From assembly GCA_030549205.1 (NCBI GenBank), contig JAUKTV010000006.1, positions 204,501 to 268,500 on the forward strand: DNA of 64,000 nt. Direction: 5' to 3'. The notes beneath the pieces were generated by a model, which was not told the origin of the DNA, searched no databases, and saw only the letters and a program-made list of their open reading frames with translations. The stretch is from Apiosordaria backusii (lineage: Eukaryota; Ascomycota; Sordariomycetes; Sordariales; Lasiosphaeriaceae). Shown here piece after piece: positions 1 through 11,779 of this stretch (the first letter of the stretch is position 1; every line of letters starts with the position of its first letter). A program made the translations under genes and the position numbers.

Positions 1-925
1 GGCGGCACAACGTGAGCGCAGAGTGGCTTGATAGTTGTTTGTGGGGGTGGGGATCCGGCGCCTGGATGTAAAGGGTATCGGTGCTGGGGTCGAGAAAGTC
101 ACTTCCGCTACGGATGCAACCAAGCCCGAGATCTCTGAAACTTTTGCGACATAGGAGAGCTTCTCTTTTGGCCTCGCCGCACGCTGAGGATATGGGTTGC
201 CAACTTCCCCAGGATGACCATACCCTAATCCGGGTCTTGGGCTCCCTAAATTCCCTAACCCAACCGAGCACCAAGGTGGTCTGCCGAAGACAGAACCGCC
301 AGATGTGGTAGCGGAGCTCGGCGGGCAGTTTTTGGAACTGGGGAAAGTGGGATGTTTGTAGGTCTGTGTCTTGCGGCATCGGGGATTGATGGAGCGATGA
401 TGATATCGAGAAATTGATGGTTTGTTGCGGCGAAATCGAATCGATGACGGTTTGATGTTTGGGCAATCGTTTCCCACCTGTCAGGAAAACCCGACGACGT
501 TCGACGGTTCGACTGAAATTGTGTCAGAAAGGGTTCGGTCAGAAGGCCCCAAGCTTCAGACCGTCGGACCGGCAACCACGGATACGACCTGTATGTGGGG
601 CATGCCCCTCTATTTTTCTTATCTGTACCAAGCAGCCCGAGTTACCCCACCCTTGAGCAACCTCAAGTTTGTTGGAAGGGGGCTGTCGATGACAGTCTGA
701 CAACGCCTCAATCGGCTCACGTGGAACTTTGCTAGCAGATTCCTCAAAGCCATGGCTTAGCAAAACCTTTCCCGGGAGCCCTAAATACCACTCTCTTCTC
801 TTCTCTTCTCTTCTTTCCTTTGCCCACAAAATCAAAATCTGTCACTCCTTTCAGAGAATTTTGTCTTTACTTCTTTATATATTCATACCATTAATCTTTA
901 CTCGAACAGGACATCTAAAGTAATC
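1..925. other. Left-edge non-coding region and promoter of the acidic orphan gene
   Basis: I see no supportable gene in the first 900 bases; the short open frames on both strands carry no recognisable motif. The last 150 bases look like a fungal core promoter: a pentanucleotide TCTTC-type pyrimidine run near 790-815 and an AT-rich TATA-like stretch near 868-880, about 50 bases before the ATG at 926. Confidence 0.5.
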
Positions 926-2306
926 ATGGCCCCTTCTCCGGCACCAGCACCGGAAATCAAGGATGACTGGTTGGAAGTCGACGCAGACAGCGACGACAAC
1001 TACTCTGTGCAGTCCTACTCTGATTCTGATTCTGATTCAGGTTCGGACTCAGAGGTGGGAGAGGGCGGCGGGGTCAAGTCTGCCACGGACTCGGATGTCG
1101 AAGCGGTGCAGGAAGGTGATGTTATAGCATCGCCTCCCGAGACAGAGGGAATAGGTGCCGTCAAGGTTACCTCCAAGATAGGGACAGAAGATGCTCCGGC
1201 ACCTGGCTCCGAGGCTCACGGGGCAGACGATACCGGTTGGCCGTCCAGCAAGGGCGAAGAGAGCGGTGATGCCCGACGGGTACAGGATGACCAGATCAAT
1301 GAGCAGCGGATACTCTCAGGGCTCCGGAAGGCACATGACACCTTCGATTTTGCGTGGCGTGGTCTTGAACCTTTCCGCTGCGTGCTCCAGGAGCAACTTG
1401 ATCAGTTCATTGTCTGCGGCTATGCTCTGCATCATTTTGATTCTTCCATGACACGCACTCTTGCTGGTTTGTTAGACCATCTTGATGCGTTGCAAGGTCT
1501 TGCCAAGCAGCAAATGCATTCGGGTCTTCAAGCCCAGCGCAAGAGGCTTCAGCAGAAGATAGCCTGTGCGATTAATCTGGTGAGCGAATTGTGTGAACCG
1601 ATGAAAAAGTGAGTGCACCCTAGCATTGATGAATTCTTATCATCGACATTTCATCTGACGCATCGCTCCCGAGTCAAAAAGGGTGTATATCACATTGAAG
1701 CAGCACGACCTCGGCTCCTTCCTGGCGAGTTTCGAACAGTCCATAGACGCCATCGTCAAACATCTTAGAGCCCTAATGGATGCGATCGCAGGCCAGAAGA
1801 AGAATGGATGCACAGCAGAATATACACAGATGTCCAACGTCGTCGACTTCTGCAACTTTGCGATTTCATCCTGCCTTCGTGCCAAGGCTGCTGCCACTTT
1901 GTGGTCCAAGTTAGTCGAGGCGTACCCGGTAAACCCGAGGGAAGTTTTGTTGACTACCAGGAGCTTCGGCAGGGTGGATTTCGACTATTTGGAGACTGCC
2001 ATGCGCGAGATAAAGACTTTTGAGGCGAAGCTAGCCAGCGTGACCAAGTACAAGTCTGCTGGGGTAGAGTGGCGAGTGCTTTCAGGCAGCGACCTGGGCG
2101 GAGATAATTGGGCAGCGCAGGCAAACCCTTGGTTGGCGCTGGCGCAGGATAAGGAGAAGACGGCATGGCAGCGCTATCACTACAAGATCATGGCGAGAGT
2201 GAATATTGGAGAGCTCGCCAAGTTGCAGTCTGTGATTCCGGTGCTGACCGACTATTTGGAGCGCAGGAAATACTCCCGGGCCTTCGGTCTTTCGACCGAG
2301 GAGTGA
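926..2306 (+). CDS. Acidic orphan protein, two exons (435 aa)
   Basis: Exons 926-1608 and 1682-2306 are joined across a 73-nt intron (GTGAGT donor, AAAAAG acceptor); the phase fits exactly and the AG at 1672-1673 would break the frame. The family is not recognised. Residues 1-60 are strongly acidic and Ser/Asp-rich with repeated DSDSD runs. Residues 13-19 read DDWLEVD, which has the form of an Atg8-binding LIR/AIM motif (aromatic, two residues, aliphatic, in an acidic context); whether it works as one is inference. From about residue 130 on the protein is predicted mainly helical, with Leu/Gln-rich segments and no membrane span. There is no signal peptide. The ATG at 926 is the first in frame after a TATA-like stretch. 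It could be an autophagy adaptor or a scaffold, but nothing in the sequence proves a function. Confidence 0.8.
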
Positions 2307-2790
2307 TTTGGACACTAGGTCTGGTAGAGAATTTTCGGATAGGAAAAAATGATTAATGTTTTTATCGATGCTGCGATGCATATGTCAACTCGATGGTGAA
2401 TTCAGCAGGTTTAGGTTTAGAGGTTTCAGGGGAGGATGTGGGACCGTGCGCCCAAGCATTTGGTACACAGTGTGACACTCAACGTCATCTGGCTGGGCAC
2501 TGTGGTGAAATTCAGATTGGTCAGGCCCCATTCAGATTCATCCCTCAAACCTGAGCACCAAGAAACAGCTTGTGAGCAATTTCAGCCCTCCACCCTCGGA
2601 GCCTGCCTCAGAACTGCTGCTGATTTCAAAAGTCGTCGCTTTTACTGCATGCTTGGGTCTCGCGACGACTCGGACCGATCACTCAGCGTACCTATATCAT
2701 CATCGGCACTCCGCATCGTTACCCTCGCAACCCGTTCAAAGAAGCACTGAGGGATTGTTGCGCGCTCTTTGTACGCGTGTTGAATATTCC

Positions 2791-4569
2791 ATGGGCGTCT
2801 ATAAATACCTTCCTCCCATAGTGCTAGATGGATTCTGCCCGGACATACAAAAGCGACAGCCTTTCGACACGTCGTGGGGTGCTGCCTGGCTGACGAGCAT
2901 CTACACCAATGGCGACCACGAAATATTTCGGAACATAGATCAGACCAACCACCGCAAAATTAGATATGGCAACAATGTCGCCGTTCTCTTTGGCGCCTTG
3001 GTCGAATGCGCCGACTTTTACGACCTCGCTTGCTTCTGGCACGTCATCGCCAAAGGTTTTAGCGCAAATGCAGATGCAGTCAGGGCGATAGCAACGGTCC
3101 TTGCCGACTCTCGTAAGGAAGTTAGGCACAGATACTCTCCCGGTAGCTCATCACAGACAGCTAGATCGGCCGATGAGTGGATCGACTTTGTGGATCACCG
3201 CCAGCAGAAAGTTTCAGGCTCTAGGTCTTCATCTTCCAAGGAGGCAGAATTCAGACGAGTGGCTACTGCCTTCTTTGCGAGCCAACAGAAGAAATGGCTG
3301 AACGCGGCTTGGGTTCCTTTGAAGGACCAACCTGGTTCCTCACGGCCGCAGCTCTCCATCAAAACCTCGGGCTCTGACCGACCCGCTCTTCCTGCCCCCC
3401 AAGGGCCAGCCACTTGGTCCAACAGCCGGGAGCATCCTCGCTTCCCTCCAAGCCCCTTCATCAAACCCGAGCCTCCTTCTGCCGACCGCGGTGGCAGCAG
3501 CACTATCCGGCCTAATCCACGGAAGCGCTCTGCATCTCCTTCACTACCCGACCGCGTCTCAAAGCAAGCCAAGACGTCATTACCATCGGCCATCAACCCT
3601 CCCATCCCTGTTCAGGCCCAGACAAAGTTACCTCTTCCGCAGCCAACAAACCCAGGGCCCTCTTCCCCACGCCTTATCTCAATCAAGCTACCTTCCACCC
3701 CAGGCGATATACCCACCCCGAGATCATCATGGTTATTGAAATCAAACAATACTCATCTCCCTGTCAAACCCCCTCCCAGCACGGAGTTAGTCCCATCCTC
3801 AACTTCCACAGCCTCCGCCTCCACCTCAACAGCCTCCGCCTCAGCCAGCGAAAAAGCCGAGCTGATCAAACTCAAGACTCGGATTTTGACCCTAGAAAAG
3901 GAGCTCTCTGATCTCAGGCCTACGACCCCCAAAGCTACTATCAATGAGGACAGCACCACAAAATCTGCGGATCCCCCAGCGCCAAAGGGAAATGGTTTTG
4001 ACTCCCAGGAAATAAAAACTACCCTCTCCACCCTCACCAACGCCGTCTCCATCCTGATGGAATCATCCCATCACATCGTGGATAACCTCCAACGGTTGCA
4101 AGATGATCTCTCTTCCCGCTCTCTTCCTCCGCTCACACCACCACCGCCGCCACCACCACCACCACCACCACCACCACCACCACCACCACCACAGCAGCAA
4201 TCTCTATCCCCAGAGTTCGAATCCCTTCTCTCAGCCCAACACTCCGAGACAAAAGCCCTCCTGCAAAGTATCCAACAGCAACTAGCCACCTCTCAGGCAC
4301 AAAAGGGGGCAGTAGATACAGAGCCCAAGACACTGCAACAAGCCCTCTCCCTAGCGGAAAAGGACCTAAAGTCCCACTACGAGACCCTGACGAGATTCTA
4401 CCACAAGCTGCCTGCCGTTGGGGGGTCAGTTGCCACGACGACGGCGGAGAAGATGGCGGGGGTGTTGGCTGTGCTGGATGAGGGGGTGAGGAGGGTGGGG
4501 GAGTTTCAGTCTGCTCAGGGTGGTGGTGGGTCAATATTCGGAGGGGGAGGGGGAGGGGGATTTTATTAA
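2791..4569 (+). CDS. Proline-rich coiled-coil orphan protein (592 aa)
   Basis: Single exon starting at the ATG at 2791; the frame is open further upstream (to 2572) but without a convincing earlier ATG. The first 170 residues form a compact globular-looking region rich in aromatic residues, with Trp-containing blocks such as DTSWGAAW and DEWIDFVDH. After this comes a long Pro/Ser/Thr-rich disordered region, a short coiled coil at about 350-375 (KLKTRILTLEKEL), a poly-proline tract at about 447-468 encoded by a CCA/CCG repeat, a second helical region, and a glycine-rich tail. The family is not recognised. The mix of an ordered head, a poly-Pro tract and coiled coils is typical of scaffold or cytoskeletal proteins, but that is only inference. 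The coding strand is C-rich up to about 4,415 and then turns abruptly G-rich to the stop codon. Confidence 0.75.
   Translation: MGVYKYLPPIVLDGFCPDIQKRQPFDTSWGAAWLTSIYTNGDHEIFRNIDQTNHRKIRYGNNVAVLFGALVECADFYDLACFWHVIAKGFSANADAVRAIATVLADSRKEVRHRYSPGSSSQTARSADEWIDFVDHRQQKVSGSRSSSSKEAEFRRVATAFFASQQKKWLNAAWVPLKDQPGSSRPQLSIKTSGSDRPALPAPQGPATWSNSREHPRFPPSPFIKPEPPSADRGGSSTIRPNPRKRSASPSLPDRVSKQAKTSLPSAINPPIPVQAQTKLPLPQPTNPGPSSPRLISIKLPSTPGDIPTPRSSWLLKSNNTHLPVKPPPSTELVPSSTSTASASTSTASASASEKAELIKLKTRILTLEKELSDLRPTTPKATINEDSTTKSADPPAPKGNGFDSQEIKTTLSTLTNAVSILMESSHHIVDNLQRLQDDLSSRSLPPLTPPPPPPPPPPPPPPPPPPQQQSLSPEFESLLSAQHSETKALLQSIQQQLATSQAQKGAVDTEPKTLQQALSLAEKDLKSHYETLTRFYHKLPAVGGSVATTTAEKMAGVLAVLDEGVRRVGEFQSAQGGGGSIFGGGGGGGFY
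4133..4197 (+). repeat. CCA/CCG microsatellite encoding poly-proline
   Basis: An uninterrupted run of CCA and CCG codons inside the orphan gene at 2791-4569, followed by CAG CAG CAA. Length variation among isolates is likely and would change the poly-Pro/poly-Gln tract without breaking the frame. Confidence 0.9.
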
Positions 4570-5189
4570 ACATGGAAGCGATGGTTTTTTTTCTCGGTTG
4601 TGGACTGGATGGTTGATATGAGGTTGGGTTGTTGGATCTGGACTATATATGTATTAGCAGCAGAAAAGGGGGTGTCATGGCTTTGACATGGGTGACTGTC
4701 AAGGAGATAGTGCACCTAAATAATAACGTTGCGTATTATAGTGTTGAAGGTGTGAATAAATCTGTGATGTGCGAGGTGCTTATTGTGCCTGACAGATGGA
4801 AGTATGCGTTGTCGTTAGGTGCGAAATATGCGAAAGAGCACTTACAAACAAACGACGGACTGGACCAAAGAACAGTACCTAATTCAACTAAGTTGACATT
4901 TGCCCTAACTACCTACTAAGCAGACAAGTACCTCCAAGAGATAGACCATAACCCCCAGCCATGAGTCATGACAAGGTCGAACCATAAGATACCTATCCAA
5001 CCACTCCAGTTCATCCCAACCTTTACCATCACTCATTGCTTTCATGACAAGTTCACGACAGCAACCCAACCAGGCATCCCAGACATCCACCATAACCATG
5101 ACATTCATCCCCTTTCATCCCTTCATGTCAGTCATTCCCATCCGTCACTCACCTGGAGATGGAGGTCAAGATTCGATTCAGGTAATCCC
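4570..5189. other. Intergenic region between convergent genes
   Basis: Holds the 3' ends of the plus-strand poly-Pro gene and the minus-strand membrane-protein gene. I see only short open frames without motifs. Confidence 0.5.
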
Positions 5190-6746
5190 TCAGAGAGCAG
5201 TCCCAACAGCCTTAACAGTACTAGCACTGCTATTCGACCCAGGCCTCCGCTCCTCATTATTACCCTCGCCACTCCCACTCCCACTCCCACTCCCAGAAAT
5301 GAGCGAATGCAATCTCACATTCTGCCTCATGGCCGTGTTGAGGGACTCGGCACTGCTGGCGATGCTGCGCTCAGTTTCGGTCTTCTCCGAGATCTTGGAG
5401 AGTCTGTTGTCTCCCGAGTTGTTTGCAGCAGCAGAAGAGCCAACGATGGTGTTGGTGGTAGGTTGGCGCTGACCATTCGTCAGAGTGGAGGAGTGAGCGC
5501 CCAGCAGAGACGAGGCGGTTGAGCCAGACGCGTGAGTGGAAGAAGAGGTGGTGTAGAACGGTTGAGGGTTGGTGGTGGTCACAGGGTCTTCAGCCTTGGA
5601 CTTGCAGCAGGACATGACGACGTTGTTGTTGGTGAGCCACCTCGGGGCGGCGAGGCCATCAGTAGGGTTGGATTGTTGGATGGACTTTTCGGTTGCCGCT
5701 TTGGCTTCGGCGGCGGTTCTCAGGGTGAGATGAGCGTTGGGAGCGGGGGTGATGCTGTCCGGATCATGAAATATGACCTTCTTCACGCTGTTGACTGGGG
5801 GTCCGCCGTTGATAGAGGCCGCGGCGGAAGGGACAGGGCCGTCAATATCAAGCGTTGACTTGAACTTCTGGCCACCGGTACTTGAGGACCCGCCTTGGGA
5901 CGATCCAGCGGGAGCCCCAGCAGTACTGACAACCGCTGGAGCGGAGGTAACGACGGAAACGGGTGGCATGTTGGTCTTGGCTACGGCGGTAGAGTCGGTG
6001 GACGAGGACTTTTTGGCCTCGTTCAGAACACCCCCGTCGTTGGTTTCATTGCCATCACCGTTGTTTTCATTGTCATCGCCGTTGTTGGCCTCTCCTTCCT
6101 CTTTCAGAGCGGCGACCTTCTCGGCTTTCACGATTTCTGCCCGCCTTCTCTCGGCTTGATACTCGTGATATTTGTCACGCAACCGCCTGAAAGCATCCAC
6201 GAGTATGATGAGGATAAGCATGGCCGGCAGGGATGCAAAGACGGCATAGATGATCACTTGAGAACCGAGACTCTCGTTTGGGATGAGCCAAGGATTGTGG
6301 GGCTGCTCTGAAGCAGAGGCCTGGAGTTTCATCCATTAGCAAGGACAGGACTGACGGTAGAGAAATAAAGGTACCGTGGTTGTCTCGCTCTGGTTGGTCT
6401 CGTTGACCAGCACACCACCCGAAGCCGAGGGGGTCGGGATAAGTCTCGGCGATGCAGTCAGCGTTGATACAACGAGTGTTGAAGGAACCGGCGTCGATGA
6501 AGGAATCAGCATCGAGGAAAGAGGACGAGTCGATGTTGGGACAGCCACAAACGATGATTCCGCTACTCCGAGACGAGGAGCAGCGGGCGGTAGAGGCTCA
6601 GAACGATAAATAGCATCATTAACTTCCTCGGGAGTCCGTGTCACGGGCTCGAAAGCGTCTTGGGGGTCAGGGTAGACCCGAAATTGACGACGCTCATGGT
6701 GGCGGGCTTGCACCGGCTCCTGGTGCTCATAGCGAGGAAGACGCAT
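5190..6746 (-). CDS. Single-pass membrane protein with Ser/Thr-rich stalk, two exons (500 aa)
   Basis: Exons 6746-6375 and 6320-5190 are joined across a 54-nt intron (GTACCT donor, TGCTAATG branch site, CCAG acceptor); both exons are whole-codon lengths. Residues 1-124 are polar then Ser/Thr/Pro-rich. A single hydrophobic helix lies at about 144-167 and is followed by the basic stop-transfer sequence RRLRDKYHEYQAERRR, so the C-terminal 330 residues are probably cytosolic and the N-terminus external. This resembles the layout of fungal cell-wall stress sensors and other type I proteins, but no signal peptide starts at 6746. The upstream leader holds a hydrophobic frame starting at 7110 that could be a 5' exon. 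The cytosolic tail is low-complexity and includes a (GS)n run at the end, written in the same GGGAGT hexamer as in the kinesin gene. The family is not recognised. Confidence 0.75.
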
Positions 6747-7683
6747 CTTTGCGGCTTGTCTATTGTTTTGTGTTTTAATGGATGGCCAGCGGACGAAGTG
6801 AACAAAAGGAATGACAACAAAAGACAGTGAGGGGAGATGTCAGAGCCGGGATGGCGGACAGGACACACCGAGCCCTGAAGCAACTACGCCTCCTCAGAAA
6901 AAGCGGGAATTGGCGAGGTTGAGGCAATTGGCATGGTTTGTCGTCGATTGAGTCGAGTCTAGGAGATGTTAGTAGAAAGAGTTCAGAATTGGCGCGGGCA
7001 AGAGTAACGAGAGGGGTGAGAGAGATATAGGTGGCCTCGGGTGGTAGAGGCTGAAAGCCTAAAAAGAGAAAGATTGAGAGCATTGAAAATATAAGGTGTT
7101 GTGCGTCCATGATAGGTACGGTGACGGGTAAGCCATATCACGGGAACTTTTGAGCCCTCGGTCTTGCCGGTTGTGGCTATCGCTGGCAGACTGGTGGCTG
7201 TTGGACTTTGCCGGCCAAGGGCTGTAGCCGGTGTTTGGATTTGTTCATGGTACATACATCGAAGCCCATGGCGTCGGGGCTTCAAAGGCTAGATTGATCA
7301 AAACAGATAAAGAGATAAGGCGTTGTTTGAGTAGGTCTTGTGGTCGCCAAGGTGAGTCTGCTTTGAAAGGTTGCAGACTCGCAGATTGTAAGTGGTAGTA
7401 GGAAATATGAGACTTGAGACATGATGCTTGAATACTAAAGATTTTCCATCGGTGCTTCCAACTTAAATGTAGGTAGTAAGAGGAACGATGGTTGAGATGA
7501 TTTTAACAGGCGCTATTTCATCCAATCCGAGTCATGCATGGCCAGGCACAACATACGTCATCGGAGCCCAACAGACTGGGTCCACCCTGTCAAAGATACA
7601 CACATACCTTATACATACGACTTTCACATTCACCTTGTGCTATCAAAATTATCAATTAAAAACAAACATCACACGAGGAAGCC
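6747..7683. other. Divergent promoter region (membrane protein / alpha-beta hydrolase)
   Basis: The region lies between two divergent starts. The minus strand carries a short frame from 7110 with a Met followed by a strongly hydrophobic stretch, and a TTCTACTAAC...TAG sequence near 6957-6980 that resembles an intron 3' end. A 5' exon or leader intron of the minus-strand membrane-protein gene is therefore possible but not proven. Confidence 0.4.
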
Positions 7684-9379
7684 ATGATCAGCCACTCACT
7701 CATTAATCTCATCTTTATCCGCACCAGCATCTTCCTTCTCGAATATGCACTCTTCATCGAGCTGTCACTTCTCGCACTCGTATCCCTCAAATTTGGGTTC
7801 CAACCAACCTCAGGCTCTGCCACAGCGATAACCCTCAAAACCCTGATCCTCACTCTCTGCATCCTCGAAATATCCTCACTCATACTTTTATACCTCCCGC
7901 ACAAAACCCGCCTTCTCAACAGCAAAGCCATCCCGCCTTCCCCACCACTCACCCAACCCCAACGCCAAGCCCTCTTCCAACAATGCACCACCAACGTCCC
8001 CGACTGGGACCACTACCTCAAACTCTGGTTCCTCAACGCCCCCCTCAGCGAAATCAAACGCGACAACATCCGTGACTTTATCCTCTGGGGCTTCTTCGAC
8101 ACCGACTCCACCACCCCTCTCTCCCCCGAAACCGAATCCGAAATCTCCTCCTACATCTCCCACATCGAATTCTTATCCGGTCACAAATTCCCTCCCGGCC
8201 GCGGCACCGCCACCACTCCCCTCCGGCTAACCTTCGACCCCATCCCCACCCGCCCCCGCAGCATAATCTGGTATCTCCTCGTCTGCCTCATCGACGTCTA
8301 CACCCACCTCACCCTCCGAAACAACAACTTTTCCCACCACCGCCCTCTTTCTCCCCCTTCCAACCCCCCTCATAATACAGTGTCTACCCAAATCTTCCAC
8401 TCCTTCCCACCCCCCCTTTTATCCCACCTCCTCCCACACCGCCCCCCTCCCCCTCCCCCTCCCCATCAACCCACCTATCCTACCACCTCCGCCCTCACCT
8501 CTCCCCCCATCACTCCCCAATCATCTTCCTCCACGGCATAGGCATAGGCCTCTACCCCTACCCGCCCCTCCTTTTATCCCTCCCCCAAAACATCGGCCTC
8601 CTAATCCCCGAAAACCTCCCCTACTCCACCCGCCTCACCTCCCCACCCTTATCCAAATCCCTATTTCTCTCCGAGCTATCCTCCATTTTGGCTTCCCTCC
8701 CCCCAAGCTGGAAGAATTTCACCCTCGTCACTCACTCTTATGGCTCCGTGCTAGCAACACACATCCTCTCTGATGAGACCCTCTCAAAGAGGGTGAATGC
8801 CCTGGTCTTGATCGATCCAGTCACGATATTACTCCACCTCCCAGATGTAGCCTACAATTTCACCCGACGGCCCCCAAAAGGGCAAACGAGTGGCAGCTGT
8901 GGTATTTTGCTAGTATGGATCCCGGAGTGGGGGAGGGGTTGGGGAGGCATTTTTTCTGGAGGGAGAATATACTTTGGAGGGAGGGGCTTGTTTCATTTAT
9001 TGATGGGGGGGATACTACAAAGGCGGGGAACAACAGCGACAAGAGGAGAAGGGTAGGGGTTGTGCTGAGTGGAAGGGACTTGATTGTTGATACCGGGACG
9101 GTAGCGAAATATCTGGCGCATGATGGGGATGGGAAGTGGACAGACACTCAAGATGACAGGTGGGGGATACACGGGGAAGTGGAAAAGTACAAGACGAGAG
9201 ATGGGATTGAGATACTGTGGTTTCCTGAGCTGGATCATGCGCAAGTGTTTGAGAACAAGAAAGATTACAAGCTTGTGGGGAGGTGGTTGCGAGGTATTGT
9301 CTTGTTGATGGGGAGAGCAACAAAAAAGAGGACTAATGACTTGTGTATTGTGTGTACTTGTTGGCATATCTGCACATAA
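7684..9379 (+). CDS. Membrane-anchored alpha/beta hydrolase, two frame breaks
   Basis: The first frame (from 7684) encodes two hydrophobic segments at about 5-35 and 45-75, then a conserved-looking region ending near 8330. The hydrolase core is in another frame: the oxyanion segment FLHGIGIG near 8,520-8,550, the nucleophile elbow THSYGS near 8,730, and LIDPV. A third frame carries the acid segment SGRDLIVD near 9,075 and the histidine in ELDHAQVF near 9,235. All three members of a Ser-Asp-His triad are thus present, in order, in three frames (shifts at 8,340-8,517 and at 8,871-8,880). Adding one base at each place gives a 565-residue protein. The first shift could instead be a missed intron; the second lies in C5-A4-G3. 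Either the gene is a young pseudogene or the assembly has lost bases. The reaction and substrate are unknown; an esterase- or lipase-like role at an intracellular membrane is plausible. Confidence 0.7.
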
Positions 9380-9418
9380 AATATGTACATAAATCTCAAT
9401 ATACAATGAAATAGACGG

Positions 9419-10257
9419 TTACGGCTTCTTAACCTTCAGCTCCGACCCACCCCAGGTTGTCAAATTGACTTCGACCGGCGTCGACCCACTGCGGATCACC
9501 ACCAGCATCAGATCCTCGAGTTCAGATTCGTTGACGGCCTGGTGCTCGACCCAAGGGGGGATGTACGCAAAGTCTCCCTTCTCGAGTACGTGCCGCTCGG
9601 GCCTTTGCTCGTCTTCGTCTTTGGGCTGCGAGAGGAGGGCGCCTGTGCCTGAGGTTACGTAGATGATGGTTTCTTTTTGGGTATCAGGGTTATGGATCAT
9701 TCAACATTGGCGCGCTTTGCCAGAAACTGAAAACTCAAAGGATGGGTTGAGGAAACGTACCTTGCTCTCCATTGTGGTGGATCAGAGACGATGATCGGGG
9801 CTTCACGATGAGAACTGCAAGCGGGATTGGTTCGTATCATGTCCAAGCTCAACAACTGACTGATAGGGTGTGGAGGTGGCCGCAGCCCCCCATGGCGCCA
9901 ACGGAAAGTCTCCCAGTGACGGCGAACCGCGGTAGCCGACTTATCATGGGATAGGAACTGATAGGGTAACGGTGGCAGTGGAGTTTGTGGCTTACCTGTC
10001 GCGCACATGCTATCTGCCTTGCCAACTACGGCATCTTTGCTGATAACCCGCACGGCTTCTCCTCCTTCTCTTCCCATCGGTGCGGGCGCTGGTGCTGGTA
10101 TTACAGTTTTAGGAGACACATCTGTGCGATCATCTACTTGATCAACCGAGGTAGTCTGAATCGAGGGCGGTATTACGTCGGCGGCTTTAGTCACGGATAT
10201 GGATGCCGGCAGTATCATTGGAAGGACCTCTTGGACGATTGGTATCAAGGACGCCAT
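9419..10257 (-). CDS. Single-domain cupin protein, three exons (189 aa)
   Basis: Exons 10257-9996, 9814-9761 and 9672-9419 are joined across introns of 181 and 88 nt. Splicing places the cupin motif together: the tiny middle exon supplies KPRSSSLIHHNGEQ and the last exon continues ETIIYVTSG, giving the metal-binding block HHNGEQE at residues 100-106. The second cupin motif, GDFAYIPPWVEHQ, follows about 40 residues later. These are the two motifs of the cupin_2 barrel; the His and Glu residues usually bind a divalent metal. The N-terminal 65 residues are variable and Pro/Ala-rich, so the start is uncertain: an in-frame ATG at 10293 and an open frame to 10422 are alternatives. Its 3' end lies only about 40 bases from that of the convergent hydrolase gene. 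The substrate cannot be told from sequence; fungal members include small oxygenases, isomerases and proteins of unknown role. Confidence 0.85.
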
Positions 10258-11779
10258 GGTGTGGAAGCAGGCACGCGCGTCTGGGATGTACATCCGTTTG
10301 GCGAGTGAATAGATTGAGGTTGGTAGTGATTGACTAGAGGGTCTAGATGGGTCACTGTGCTTCGACGAAGTAGGAAGGCGGGGATGGCAGACAAGACTTG
10401 GCCTGCGTCCACGGTCTGACACACGAGATACTGCGTGCGGGGGGCTGTTCCTCCGTTTGAATGCGAGTGTGGTGGCTGATCGGGGATCGTGACCAAGGTA
10501 ATCATAAGGATTGCTCTTGGAGTCGACTCAACCCGGACAAAAACGCTGACGGGAAAATGAATTGATGAGGTTCGGAGGATTCGTAACTGAAGATACTATG
10601 ACCGAAGAGCCATCCCGTTGTAATTTTATCGGCGTCGTTGTGCTGGAGCGTCTGAGCTGGCAGTTGACGGTTGGGTACCAAGGCCCAACCCAGTGATTGA
10701 CGTCCACACCTCACACCTCAGGTCAAGATTCGCTGGTCGTCAGTTTTGTCGAATTGAAAAAGCAGGAGGACAAGGAAAGGTATCGGTTGAATCGTTGGAT
10801 GAGACGTTGCAGAGGTCGATCGAGAGTAGCATTGATGTTCACCGTTCCATTGTTGTTGGAGCGCGAGGTGCTGACCAACCAGAGGTTACTTGGGACTTTA
10901 GGACCGGCCCGCATTTTAGATCATCCGTTAGTGGTTTTTTAACCTGGTACTCCATCCCGGTTACAATTGACGCTAATAACGCATGCTTCTTAACAGGGTT
11001 TCCCAGCTGTCAGTCAATGTAGATCTCTAGCTAATCCTCCAGTCAATCCTCCAGCTAATCGAGCGAGATGCCATATTCGTCGGGCCGCATGGATAGCTTG
11101 GAGCTGAAAAGCAATACCCCGCAGAGGTCTACCCATCACAGAAGCCATCACAGAGCGATCACAGAAGCCATCTACGCCATCTCGCGGGCAAGGCACGGTA
11201 GGGCAGGTTCGATCATGATCGTCTGCGCTTCACGCGGCATTACGTTTTTAATATATTGTGGGGATAGTGGGATGGCAACTGGGTTGAGTGGGTGAGGGGT
11301 GGTTGTCGCGGCCCATCATTCAACACAATGCCCAATGATCATGCCCAATGTGTCCCTATGACATATGTGGCAGTAGAATGAGGCTGGTTGCCAAAACCTT
11401 TGGAATCATGAAATTGCTCAGACTGGATGATCCACGCGCGATCAACCAGCGACATGACCAATGCGACCTTAGCGCACCATCTTGCACCAAGAGGGTCGCG
11501 AGAAGGCATTGTGTTGCAGTTGACAGATGCCATCAAGATGTCGGTAGGGATTGGAGGCGAATGGTATCCGCCAGAGCCGTCACGTCACGACCATGGAATA
11601 GACGAGCAGAGACACCAGGAGCTCGTGTCGAGTGAAGATAAATAACCCCAATGTTTCCCGTCGAGTTGAGTTTAGAACCTCGCCCTCAAGCAGCTTCCCG
11701 TCCCTTACATTTTTGAGTTACCAGCAACTCCACAGCATCTACTATCCTCTTTGCAACACCTCTCAAAACAAACGCAAAC
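10258..11779. other. Intergenic region, no gene seen
   Basis: About 1.5 kb upstream of the cupin gene (minus) and of the first paralog-pair gene (plus). Several short frames (longest about 110 codons) have no motif or coherent splice context. An AT-rich GATAAATA element near 11,636-11,643, about 140 bases before the ATG at 11,780, may be its TATA box. Confidence 0.4.

Noticed and set aside
10697..10942. An 81-codon frame upstream of the tandem pair
   Set aside because: No motif, no splice-linked neighbour; overlaps frames of similar length on the other strand.
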